Below, piece after piece: positions 1 through 6,332 of a stretch of 6,972 nucleotides of DNA (the first letter of the stretch is position 1; every line of letters starts with the position of its first letter). The translations under genes were made by a program, and so were the position numbers. The notes beneath the pieces were generated by a model. The model ran no database searches. It had not been told where the DNA came from and worked only from the letters and a program-made list of their open reading frames with translations. The stretch is from Gammaproteobacteria bacterium GWE2_37_16 (GTDB taxonomy: Bacteria; Pseudomonadota; Gammaproteobacteria; UBA9339), in NCBI GenBank assembly GCA_001801285.1, contig MGXG01000024.1, positions 2,613 through 9,584 on the forward strand. Direction: 5' to 3'.

Positions 1-1350
1 GCAGCAGTTAACGAGGAGTTGCGAAAGGATACTGGTTCTGAATTTAAACCAGCTGGTGACTCAGGGGATCCTCTTTTTAAATTTATAAATAGCGTTATTG
101 GAACATCAACTACTTCTCCTTATGATTTAGCAAAAGTTCCAGTAGGTGGAGATGTTGCTTTGTATACTGGGTCTCAGGTTGTTTTCATACCTTTGAATTT
201 GGCTATTCGCCGTGCGCTGCAGGCTTGGCGAGAAACTATGGTGGAATCTTGTAGACCAGGTCTTACACTACTGATGCAAGGAGCTGACTTTCCAGTGATT
301 GGTCCTGATTGCGCCAGGGGAGCTAAAGCATTAAACATTTACTCTCCTATAGAGAAATTATTTTATTTTGGAGATGCTTTGCTTACCATTTCCACGGAAA
401 CTTATAAACAAATAATCACTAGAACAGCTAATTTGGCGTTAGCTTCTCAAATTGCCCAAACTGCTATAAGTGTGGCAGCCAGCGTGCTGTCAGTGTCACC
501 ATTTAGTGCGCCAGCAGTAGGTGCGACAGCATTGGGGCAACAAATTGCGGTATTTATGTTTCAACTAGTACAGTGGGGTATTGGTTATGCAATGCCAATT
601 GCTATGGCGGTGCTTGGGATTATGTTTACTATGGGCATAACCTTAAGTATATCCACCCCATTGATACCGTATGTGTTGTTTATTTTTGGTATTATTAGCT
701 GGTTGATTTTTGTGTTGGAAGCAATGGTGGCAGCGCCAATTGTTGCGATTGGTTTAATGGATCCAAGATCAAGTAATGATGAGATTCTTGGTCGGGCTTC
801 GGAAGCGCAGATGCTTTTGTTTGCCGTATTTTTACGTCCGGCTACGATGTTAATTGGGTTAATCTCTTGTTTGATTTTGCTCTATATAGCTTTAGCGATT
901 TTAAATACTACCTTTGGACATATAATTTCTTCTTTTTGGGTTGGAACGGCACAAGATCCTCAAAGTTATCAAGATGTTTGGGGGGGGCTTAAATATATTG
1001 GTGTATTTATTGTTTATGTTTTAACTTTAACAACTTTAGTTACTAAATGTGCTGAATGTATTTATGCGATACCTGACCAAATTTTAACCTGGATTGGAGG
1101 TCATGCTCGACCTTCTACAGATGCGCAAATGCTGCAGAAAATTGAGCAAGGCATTAGTCATGCTGGTGAGACAGGTAAACAGGCTGCAGGAGGTGCAGCT
1201 GAAAAGACATCTGGACATATTGCATTGTCTGGTAGTTCAATCTCTTCTAGAGGGAAAGACAAAGACAAAGACAAAGGAGTTAACGTTAGTCAACAAGGTG
1301 GCGGCGGCAATAGTACTCCTCCTCCTAAGCTGCCTGGCGCACCAATATAA
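1..1350 (+). CDS. dotA: DotA/TraY-family type IVB secretion membrane protein, C-terminal part (5' truncated)
   Basis: The frame is open from base 1, so this is the last 449 residues of a longer protein (Legionella DotA is about 1,000 residues). A TTG at 19 is probably an internal leucine codon. DotA is a polytopic inner-membrane component of the Dot/Icm (IVB) secretion system; TraY is its IncI plasmid counterpart. Numbering from base 1, hydrophobic segments lie near residues 183-216, 222-250, 271-302 and 331-349. Family-like blocks are IPYVLFIFGIISWLIFVLEA, then APIVAIGLMDPRSSNDEILG, FLRPATMLIGLI, and the post-membrane CAECIYAIPDQILTWIGG. The last ~80 residues are hydrophilic, with a KDKDKDK run encoded by AAAGAC hexamers (1255-1272) and a Gly/Pro-rich end. 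An eight-G run lies at 980-987. In Legionella dotA lies downstream of icmV, which would be outside this window. DotA is preferred to plasmid TraY because no conjugation gene follows and the neighbours look chromosomal, but TraY is not excluded. Confidence 0.85.
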   Translation, partial: AAVNEELRKDTGSEFKPAGDSGDPLFKFINSVIGTSTTSPYDLAKVPVGGDVALYTGSQVVFIPLNLAIRRALQAWRETMVESCRPGLTLLMQGADFPVIGPDCARGAKALNIYSPIEKLFYFGDALLTISTETYKQIITRTANLALASQIAQTAISVAASVLSVSPFSAPAVGATALGQQIAVFMFQLVQWGIGYAMPIAMAVLGIMFTMGITLSISTPLIPYVLFIFGIISWLIFVLEAMVAAPIVAIGLMDPRSSNDEILGRASEAQMLLFAVFLRPATMLIGLISCLILLYIALAILNTTFGHIISSFWVGTAQDPQSYQDVWGGLKYIGVFIVYVLTLTTLVTKCAECIYAIPDQILTWIGGHARPSTDAQMLQKIEQGISHAGETGKQAAGGAAEKTSGHIALSGSSISSRGKDKDKDKGVNVSQQGGGGNSTPPPKLPGAPI

Positions 1351-1366
1351 GCGGAGGTATTGTAGC

Positions 1367-1397
1367 CGCATAATACGTAGATACGCATAATACGTAG
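1367..1397. repeat. 17-bp tandem duplication of REP-head sequence
   Basis: The 14-mer CGCATAATACGTAG occurs at 1367-1380 and again at 1384-1397. Each copy ends in GTAG, and the second runs straight into a complete REP. A related partial head (TAGCCGCATAATTACG) precedes the REP at 3988, so this leader recurs at another REP in the window. Confidence 0.7.
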
Positions 1398-1461
1398 CCG
1401 CAGGCTTTAGCCTGCGTTAATTAGCGCACATAATATATCGTAGGCTAAAGCCTGCGGCTAC
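1393..1461. repeat. Inverted pair of REP elements downstream of dotA
   Basis: A forward REP (GTAG then CGCAGGC-TTTA-GCCTGCG) lies at 1393-1416 and an inverted one ending in GGCTAC at 1439-1461. The two 23-base arms match with one mismatch (CGC versus CGT, a G-U wobble in RNA) across a 22-base loop. The transcript could form either two small hairpins or one long one. No T-run follows, so it does not look like a standard intrinsic terminator. It may protect the dotA mRNA 3' end or attenuate read-through, which is inference. Confidence 0.85.
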
Positions 1462-1488
1462 TAATAAGAGAATCAAAATTTGCTTATT

Positions 1489-1517
1489 TTAGCAATGCAA
1501 AAGCAGTGTGTTATAAA
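1489..1517 (+). promoter_or_regulatory. Possible promoter for the 511-residue protein gene
   Basis: TATAAA at 1512-1517 is preceded by TG and one base (TG at 1509-1510), which fits an extended -10. A weak -35-like TTAGCA at 1489-1494 is 17 bases upstream. A short inverted repeat TTGCT/AGCAA (1480-1484 and 1491-1495) overlaps the -35 position and could be an operator. This is pattern matching in AT-rich DNA, hence low confidence. Confidence 0.3.
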
Positions 1518-1559
1518 AATTGAGAATCACGTTATAAAATAAAAAATGAGGTTTAATTT

Positions 1560-3095
1560 ATGTTCGCTTCAGCTTCAGTTCCACAAACAGTACAGGAGCA
1601 GCCTGTAGATCAAACTGCTAATAGCCGAGGAACAGAAGGAAATGATTCTTCACCCGATTCACCATCAAGCACAAACTCTACTCCGGCTGAAACTTTATCG
1701 AAAAAAGATTTAAAAGCAGCGTTAAGAGAGGCGGCAGAGGCTGCAGCAGAATATTATGATCTACAAGATAAAACTGATAATAAAATCATAGAATTGCAGT
1801 TTGTAGTCTATGCTAGTCCTCAAGCCGCTACCAAGGATGCCAATAACCTTAAAAAACTTTATACAGAACGTGACACTAGAGAAGCAGCGCTAAGTGAATA
1901 CAATAATGAACTTGATGATAATATAGAGGAGATTTTGCGGACTGGAAGTGGTGTGCTTCCTTCCTTAGAAGAAAGCAAAGCATCTGATGCTGATGAAGCA
2001 CTCTATACGCAAAAAAAGGCTCTTCATAAAGAAAAAACCGCGTTATTGAAGCTCTTTCAAGGAATAAAAAAAGATGATCCAAATTTTCAAGCTGCCGCCG
2101 CTTTGGAGCAATTGCGTATGATTGCTGTTTGTACATGTGATAGATACAAATCTGACGATAGAGGAGATAAATTAGAACAGGATTTTAGAAATTGTCTTGT
2201 ACAACCCACGGGTAAGTATAAGGTAGCCCCGGTACTTCAGATAGTTGGCGATGATGGTGAAAAATATAAAGTGAAGGGGAAGCTTGGCAAATTAGGTCAA
2301 CTTGTTTTGGCTTTTAATACCAGCTTTGAACTTTTCGGTAACGTGGAAAAATATTCAGTAAAAACAATGCTTAAATTACTCGAAGCCGCAAAAAAACAGG
2401 GCTGGAGAGATATTAAAATTGATTTTGGTACGGCAGCGCAAAGAGAAGCGGCGCGCGAGTGGTTGTTGCAAAATCCGGAAATGCAGGGCGCTTTTGGTAC
2501 GGGAAATGAGGGGGTGACAGATGAAAAAGGTAAGCAGGGAAACGAGCGTGGAGAACCAGCGGCAGAAGAGACAGCAAAGAGTCGAAAACTTGATGAAATA
2601 CTTACAAGTAGAAATAAATGTGGTCATGATTTGGTAAAGTTTTTTAATGAGATGAACCAAAAACCAGAAATGCAGCAACTTTTTAAAGAAACCGCCGGAA
2701 AAGGGGGGGTGGATAAATCAGGGGTAGATCCTTTGGCAAGGGTTCTTAGTCGTTATCATGACACCATGATGGCAAAGCATAGGTTGGAACATAGTAATAA
2801 TACTCCAGAAGAATTTAGTAAGAGGGCGAGACTTGCCAAAGATTTTTATAGTGCTGTTGCAACTCTGGGAGGAGATGGAATAGAAAAGGCGGTGAAAAAT
2901 ATTGAAGATGATTCTCTACATAAACGCAAGAGACTTGATTGGTTGCGATCGGAAGCTCAAGTAATTGGTGTGGATAGTAGCACACCAGCAGCACCGAGCA
3001 AAACAGGAGGGGCATCGAGTCAACCACCTGCTTCCCTGGGATCGAGAAATGAAAGTTCAACAGGATTACCGCGAAGTGGTGGACGTGGACCGTAG
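1560..3095 (+). CDS. Orphan 511-residue hydrophilic protein, candidate Dot/Icm substrate
   Basis: I do not recognise this protein as a whole. The ATG at 1560 has a GAGGT Shine-Dalgarno at 1548-1552, seven bases upstream. No signal peptide or membrane segment is visible. Residues 1-45 are Ser/Thr/Pro-rich and probably disordered. Residues 46-175 are charged and helical, coiled-coil-like. Residues 218-310 form a compact alpha/beta segment. Within it, a helix followed by KKQGWRDIKIDFGTAAQREA and EWLLQNP resembles the LPD7-type module found in relaxases and large polyvalent proteins, but this is a loose resemblance. A second helical region spans about 340-465, and the tail (470-511) is Ser/Gly/Pro-rich. 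The stop codon TAG (3093-3095) lies inside a REP element, so the original C-terminus may have been replaced. Position next to dotA and the architecture suggest a secreted effector, by inference only. A G7 run lies at 2703-2709. Confidence 0.85.
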   Translation: MFASASVPQTVQEQPVDQTANSRGTEGNDSSPDSPSSTNSTPAETLSKKDLKAALREAAEAAAEYYDLQDKTDNKIIELQFVVYASPQAATKDANNLKKLYTERDTREAALSEYNNELDDNIEEILRTGSGVLPSLEESKASDADEALYTQKKALHKEKTALLKLFQGIKKDDPNFQAAAALEQLRMIAVCTCDRYKSDDRGDKLEQDFRNCLVQPTGKYKVAPVLQIVGDDGEKYKVKGKLGKLGQLVLAFNTSFELFGNVEKYSVKTMLKLLEAAKKQGWRDIKIDFGTAAQREAAREWLLQNPEMQGAFGTGNEGVTDEKGKQGNERGEPAAEETAKSRKLDEILTSRNKCGHDLVKFFNEMNQKPEMQQLFKETAGKGGVDKSGVDPLARVLSRYHDTMMAKHRLEHSNNTPEEFSKRARLAKDFYSAVATLGGDGIEKAVKNIEDDSLHKRKRLDWLRSEAQVIGVDSSTPAAPSKTGGASSQPPASLGSRNESSTGLPRSGGRGP

Positions 3096-3299
3096 CCGCA
3101 GGCTTTAGCCTGCGCGGTTAAAATGGCGCGAATTTGTGGTTTGGATTTGGTGTTTTTTATATTGGAATGTTGGGCGTTGATGTGGTTTTGATTTGAATGT
3201 TGTATTTGTTTGGAATGTTGTTTGGATTTATCCGATATTACGCACAAATAAACATACACGCATTATCGTCCGCGCAGGTTAAAACCTGCGACTACGGGA
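3091..3299. repeat. 209-bp REP-spacer-inverted-REP element, copy A
   Basis: A forward REP at 3091-3114 and an inverted REP at 3273-3296 enclose a 158-base spacer. Copy B (3988-4196) matches base for base apart from position 3291 (A here, G there, giving GACTAC instead of GGCTAC). From about 3138 to 3227 the spacer is G/T-rich with a single C, and it carries short GGAATGTTG and TTTGGATTT motifs. The element begins inside the final codons of the upstream gene and supplies its stop. The inverted REP is the T-A variant (GGTTAAAACC). The layout resembles a BIME, with GTAG at one outer end and CTAC at the other. The remaining gap to 3417 holds a REP half-site and a hairpin. Confidence 0.95.
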
Positions 3300-3330
3300 A
3301 TGTTGGTGTGGTTTTTATTGTCAGTACAAT

Positions 3331-3348
3331 TTAAAACCTGCGGCTACG
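3331..3348 (-). repeat. Partial inverted REP (half palindrome with CTAC end)
   Basis: TTAAAACCTGCGGCTACG matches the 3' half of the T-A type inverted REP, while the matching 5' arm is absent (preceded by AGTACAAT). It is a decayed or half-deleted element between copy A and the transposase gene. Confidence 0.75.
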
Positions 3349-3377
3349 GTATTGAACACAAGATTTTTTGTTATACA

Positions 3378-3415
3378 TTTGTCCTCTTATTTATCTAAAA
3401 AATAAGAGGAACAAA
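3378..3415 (+). promoter_or_regulatory. Hairpin sequestering the RBS of the REP-associated transposase
   Basis: CCTCTTATTT (3383-3392) pairs perfectly with AAATAAGAGG (3400-3409) around a seven-base loop. After a one-base bulge (A3410), TTTGT (3378-3382) pairs with ACAAA (3411-3415), giving 15 pairs. The Shine-Dalgarno AAGAGGA (3404-3410) is within the 3' arm, seven bases before the ATG at 3418. A transcript starting upstream would hide its ribosome site, as is known for the tnpA leader of IS200. A possible -10, TATACA, lies at 3372-3377, with TTGAAC at 3352-3357 at a short 14-base spacing. If it is used, the transcript might start inside the stem and escape. Confidence 0.7.
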
Positions 3416-3417
3416 GT

Positions 3418-3909
3418 ATGCGAAAAGTACGTGAATCAAAACATCGTTTAGGTAGAGAGTGTTATATAGGGCTGGTAAGGGCGAATTTCGCTTTGTGTAT
3501 AAAAGACAGAAAATGGGTTTTTGTAGAACGTAAGATTGTAGATTGTTTTGTAGAGATATTAGGTGAAGTAAGAGAGAAACATTCCTGTTTAAATTGGGCA
3601 TATACATTTATGCCCGACCATGTACATTTTATTTTGGAAGGAAAATGCGAAACTTCCGATTTATGGAAGACTGTGGTTTTATTTAAGCAAAGAACAGGAT
3701 ATTGGTTTAGTAGGTATAAAAAAACTATAGAATGGCAAAAGGATTTTTACGATGATATTCATAGGGGGGATGTGGGTTTGAGATCGCATATTGAGTATGT
3801 TTTGGATAATCCTGTTAGGAAAGGTTTAGTAAGGAATTGGCAGGATTACCCATATAAAGGATCGTTGGATAGCGATTTAGAGGAGATTATGTATGGTACG
3901 CGGTTTTAA
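3418..3909 (+). CDS. REP-associated tyrosine transposase (RAYT), Y1/HUH IS200-like family
   Basis: This 163-residue protein belongs to the Y1 transposase family whose single-domain members (RAYT, TnpA-REP) bind and cleave REP hairpins at a GTAG-type tetranucleotide. The metal-binding HUH motif is visible as MPDHVHFIL (His68 and His70). The expected nucleophile is Tyr111 in WQKDFYDDIHR, and the family's C-terminal block appears as YVLDNPVRKGLV (127-138) followed by DYPYKGS. The length is within the usual range and there is no frameshift, so the gene looks intact. The start is ATG 3418 with AAGAGGA at 3404-3410, buried in a hairpin. The gene sits between two near-identical 209-bp REP composites and is surrounded by REPs carrying GTAG, which are presumably its substrates. 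Such genes normally occur as single domesticated copies rather than as an insertion sequence with its own inverted ends. Confidence 0.93.
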   Translation: MRKVRESKHRLGRECYIGLVRANFALCIKDRKWVFVERKIVDCFVEILGEVREKHSCLNWAYTFMPDHVHFILEGKCETSDLWKTVVLFKQRTGYWFSRYKKTIEWQKDFYDDIHRGDVGLRSHIEYVLDNPVRKGLVRNWQDYPYKGSLDSDLEEIMYGTRF

Positions 3910-3987
3910 AAAACAAGGATAGAATTAATTCATGGGTTTGGATTTATATGGTTTGTTGTTTTAAAAGATCCCATAGCCGCATAATTA

Positions 3988-4196
3988 CGTAGCCGCAGGC
4001 TTTAGCCTGCGCGGTTAAAATGGCGCGAATTTGTGGTTTGGATTTGGTGTTTTTTATATTGGAATGTTGGGCGTTGATGTGGTTTTGATTTGAATGTTGT
4101 ATTTGTTTGGAATGTTGTTTGGATTTATCCGATATTACGCACAAATAAACATACACGCATTATCGTCCGCGCAGGTTAAAACCTGCGGCTACGGGA
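3988..4196. repeat. 209-bp REP-spacer-inverted-REP element, copy B
   Basis: This is the direct repeat of copy A at an offset of 897 bases, identical except G4188 for A3291. The forward REP is 3988-4011 and the inverted REP 4170-4193. It is preceded by a partial REP head at 3974-3989 (TAGCCGCATAATTACG). Similarity to copy A stops abruptly on the left and decays on the right, where TTGGTATG and AATTCCTAA are again shared with the sequence at 6547-6562. The 78 bases between the transposase stop and this copy show no gene. Confidence 0.95.
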
Positions 4197-4232
4197 TTAT
4201 TGGTATGCTTTTATTGATAATTCCTAAGGTTC

Positions 4233-4256
4233 CGTAGCCGCAGGCTTTAGCCTGCG
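4233..4256 (+). repeat. Solitary REP element
   Basis: A complete GTAG-headed REP (stem CGCAGGC, loop TTTA, stem GCCTGCG) of the C-G type, not paired with a nearby inverted partner. It lies in the leader region of the next gene, about 130 bases before its ATG. Confidence 0.9.
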
Positions 4257-4276
4257 TTTTATAAATGGTACGTATT

Positions 4277-4309
4277 TTTTAAAATAATTTTAAAATAATT
4301 TTCAAATCA
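4277..4309 (+). promoter_or_regulatory. 11-bp A/T tandem repeats upstream of the 617-residue protein gene
   Basis: TTTTAAAATAA occurs at 4277-4287 and 4288-4298, followed by a degenerate third unit TTTTCAAATCA at 4299-4309. Each unit is about one helical turn. TTAA motifs on one face with 11-bp spacing are the layout bound by OmpR/PmrA-type response regulators, and PmrA controls many effector genes in Legionella and Coxiella. A TATATA at 4328-4333 could be a -10. It could equally be an UP-type A-tract or simply AT-rich DNA. Confidence 0.3.
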
Positions 4310-4384
4310 CTTTTTAAAGCATTGATTTATATAGCAATTTACTTTACATATCTTGATTAATTATAACTTGAAGAGGTAATTTTT

Positions 4385-6238
4385 ATGGCAGTTAATCAAC
4401 CAACTGAAGATAAAAGAATTCAATCCATCAAAGATGCAATTGTGGCAAAAATAAAACCATTCATTAAGGATTTTAAAGAAGAAAATTTACCTCTATCTTT
4501 TAGAAATGAATTGACTGAACTTTTAAGGACACATCCTGTAGAAAGTGTTCCTGCATCATCTTCTGATATTGCTAAGCCAATCGAAAAGAAAGATTTAAAC
4601 AAAGTTTTTGCAACTTTGGATGGTTTAATGAGTGCTGGGTTTGTGATGCGGGCTAAAGGAGATCATCAGTTTGATTTAAGCTCCATTGCAACTGATACAA
4701 ATATACTAATACCAATATTAAAACCATCACCATCACCATCAACAGAATTAATATTGCCTGCAGCTGAAACCGAATCCGAATCCGCGGAAAAACTAGTTGA
4801 ATATAAATTACAACAATCTTTCATCAAGCTTATAAACAAAATTCCTGCTTCACAAAATGAGGCGGCACAAGCAGCCAGAGAAAAGTTAATTTTAGTGGCG
4901 TTGACTTTAAGTGATAAAAATTCAGCTGATGTTATGCTCATGCTGGGTAAAATTAAGGATGAGACATTCCCAGGATATTCCTATTTAGTTGCGCAGCTGT
5001 ACAAGGCTATGTATCCAGGAGCAACAGAAACGCAGATAATAGAAAAAGTGGGTAAAGCAAAAGAAGAAATATCTAAATTAGGGGAAAACACAACATTACA
5101 ACTCCAAGCAACCCTCTCTTACTTTCAAAGCGAACTTGCCGAAACCAAAAAAGCTCATCAAACCTGGATGCAAAATAGGCAACAAGAACTATATTGGATA
5201 CCAGGATTAATAATGGATGTTGGTGATTTGCAAACCCTGTATCAACAAGCTCAAAATGATTTTGCAGGTCAGTGTTACAAAGCTATGGCATTAGGGAAAA
5301 CACCTGCAGCAACAGCAACAGCAGCAGCTGCTACATCTTTTGAAAAAGATTTATTGCAGCTCAATGAAGAAGAAAAAAAGCATGTAGAAACAGTTGAATA
5401 CAGTGGTGGCATGTTGGGTAAGAGTACGGTTCAACACTGTGTTAAGGAATTTAAAGAGACTGGAACAGGAAATGCTAAATATCCAGCAGGTTCAAGCATA
5501 CTAAAAACCAATGGCGAACCGATGACAATAAATATGGTCAGAATTTGGCTCTCGACTTTCGCCGCGGGGTATAGGGTTTTGGATGTAAGTCGTATAAATA
5601 ATGCTGAGCCTGTAAATATTGCCATACCAAGTGATAATGGAGTTGAGCCGAATAGTATGGTTACAGTTACAGCACAAAAATTGGTTGAGATTGTGGCACA
5701 GACCCCGCCATTAAATCACATAATAATAGGGGGAGGTAAACTACCGGAAACAGGATTTGCAAACGATAATGATCTAAAGGCGCTAAGGGCATACGTGACA
5801 AAAGAGATGAATGTACCTCTGAAAATGATTATGGATTCTTCAAATAAACCAGCGCCGCCGTCACCACCTCCGTTGCCAGTGTCGTCATCATCTGCGTCTT
5901 CGTCGGCGTCGTCGTCATCTGCGTCTTCGTTACATGGTCAGCTTTTGCCATTGACAAGTACAAGTACACCAGCGGAAATAATAGAACTGCAGTTGCTTCC
6001 TCCGTCTTCGCACACTACACGTTTAATACAGCCGCCAAAATCACTTACTCCGCAGTCATCTTCTGATCGAGTAGGACATTATACTAAATCCATCATTCCC
6101 AACTCGACAGATGAAATAATTCCGAAAAGCCGCGAAGAAATACTCAGGCAAGGAAGAGTACCGCAAGCAGCAGTGAATTCACCAAAGGGGAGTGACGTAT
6201 CTGAGGGGAATAGACGTATAACAGATGCTAATCTTTAA
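4385..6238 (+). CDS. Orphan 617-residue protein, candidate Dot/Icm substrate
   Basis: I do not recognise this protein. The ATG at 4385 has AAGAGGT at 4371-4377, seven bases upstream. No signal peptide or transmembrane segment is evident. Residues 10-110 are a mixed helical domain, followed by a Pro/Ser/Glu linker (113-135). Residues 136-300 are mainly helical and charged, with a coiled-coil-like stretch near 215-265. An Ala/Thr linker lies near 305-317. A second folded region at 335-485 alternates strands and helices and includes a Gly loop after a strand, NHIIIGGGKLPE (444-455). The last 130 residues are low-complexity: a Pro run (489-498), a Ser/Ala run encoded by an imperfect 27-bp repeat, then Ser/Pro/Thr-rich sequence. 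Like the 511-residue protein it has its own leader, so the two are probably separate transcription units. Effector status is inferred from context and composition only. Confidence 0.85.
   Translation: MAVNQPTEDKRIQSIKDAIVAKIKPFIKDFKEENLPLSFRNELTELLRTHPVESVPASSSDIAKPIEKKDLNKVFATLDGLMSAGFVMRAKGDHQFDLSSIATDTNILIPILKPSPSPSTELILPAAETESESAEKLVEYKLQQSFIKLINKIPASQNEAAQAAREKLILVALTLSDKNSADVMLMLGKIKDETFPGYSYLVAQLYKAMYPGATETQIIEKVGKAKEEISKLGENTTLQLQATLSYFQSELAETKKAHQTWMQNRQQELYWIPGLIMDVGDLQTLYQQAQNDFAGQCYKAMALGKTPAATATAAAATSFEKDLLQLNEEEKKHVETVEYSGGMLGKSTVQHCVKEFKETGTGNAKYPAGSSILKTNGEPMTINMVRIWLSTFAAGYRVLDVSRINNAEPVNIAIPSDNGVEPNSMVTVTAQKLVEIVAQTPPLNHIIIGGGKLPETGFANDNDLKALRAYVTKEMNVPLKMIMDSSNKPAPPSPPPLPVSSSSASSSASSSSASSLHGQLLPLTSTSTPAEIIELQLLPPSSHTTRLIQPPKSLTPQSSSDRVGHYTKSIIPNSTDEIIPKSREEILRQGRVPQAAVNSPKGSDVSEGNRRITDANL
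5882..5929 (+). repeat. Imperfect 27-bp period repeat coding a Ser/Ala run
   Basis: Two 21-base units at 5882-5902 and 5909-5929 differ by a single base and are separated by TCGGCG. They encode SSSSASS, SA and SSSSASS within the C-terminal tail. The in-frame structure would allow length changes without a frameshift. Confidence 0.7.
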
Positions 6239-6279
6239 AAAGTTGCTGGGGTTCAGTCTTGGATCCACTGGTTACGATT

Positions 6280-6332
6280 CCGTAGCCGCAAGCCCGTAGC
6301 CGCAGGTCCGTAGCCGCAGGCTTTAGCCTGCG
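6280..6332 (+). repeat. Triplicated 14-bp REP head leading into a full REP
   Basis: Three consecutive 14-base units CCGTAGCCGCARGY lie at 6280-6293, 6294-6307 and 6308-6321. Only the last continues into a complete palindrome (6309-6332). The first two have the GTAG and the 5' arm start but no hairpin. This looks like repeated partial insertion or replication slippage at the GTAG end. Confidence 0.85.

Noticed and set aside
19..21. TTG as the true start of the dotA-like protein.
   Set aside because: The frame is open to base 1 and the family is much longer, with conserved sequence expected upstream, so this is an internal codon of a truncated gene.
1094..1390. Plus-strand 98-codon frame overlapping the end of dotA.
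   Set aside because: It lies out of frame inside the dotA C-terminus and ends in REP sequence, and its composition is unlike a real protein.
1480..1495. TTGCT/AGCAA hairpin as the dotA terminator.
   Set aside because: Only five base pairs, A/T-rich and with no following T-run; it is more likely a chance or operator-like inverted repeat.
1876..2678. Minus-strand frames inside the 511-residue gene (and similar ones inside the 617-residue gene).
   Set aside because: They are shadows of well-supported plus-strand genes, lack ribosome sites, and have biased Phe/Leu/Cys/His-rich compositions.
3020..4156. Two minus-strand reading frames (3020-3259 and 3944-4156) with the same predicted N-terminal 56 or so residues, which look like a duplicated small gene.
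   Set aside because: The shared part is just the translation of the 209-bp repeat, which crosses the REP palindrome. The tails diverge exactly where the repeat ends, and neither has a convincing ribosome site.
3091..4196. Classical insertion sequence with inverted ends and target-site duplication around the transposase.
   Set aside because: The flanking copies are direct repeats, no short target duplication is visible at their outer edges, and Y1/HUH enzymes do not generate such duplications.
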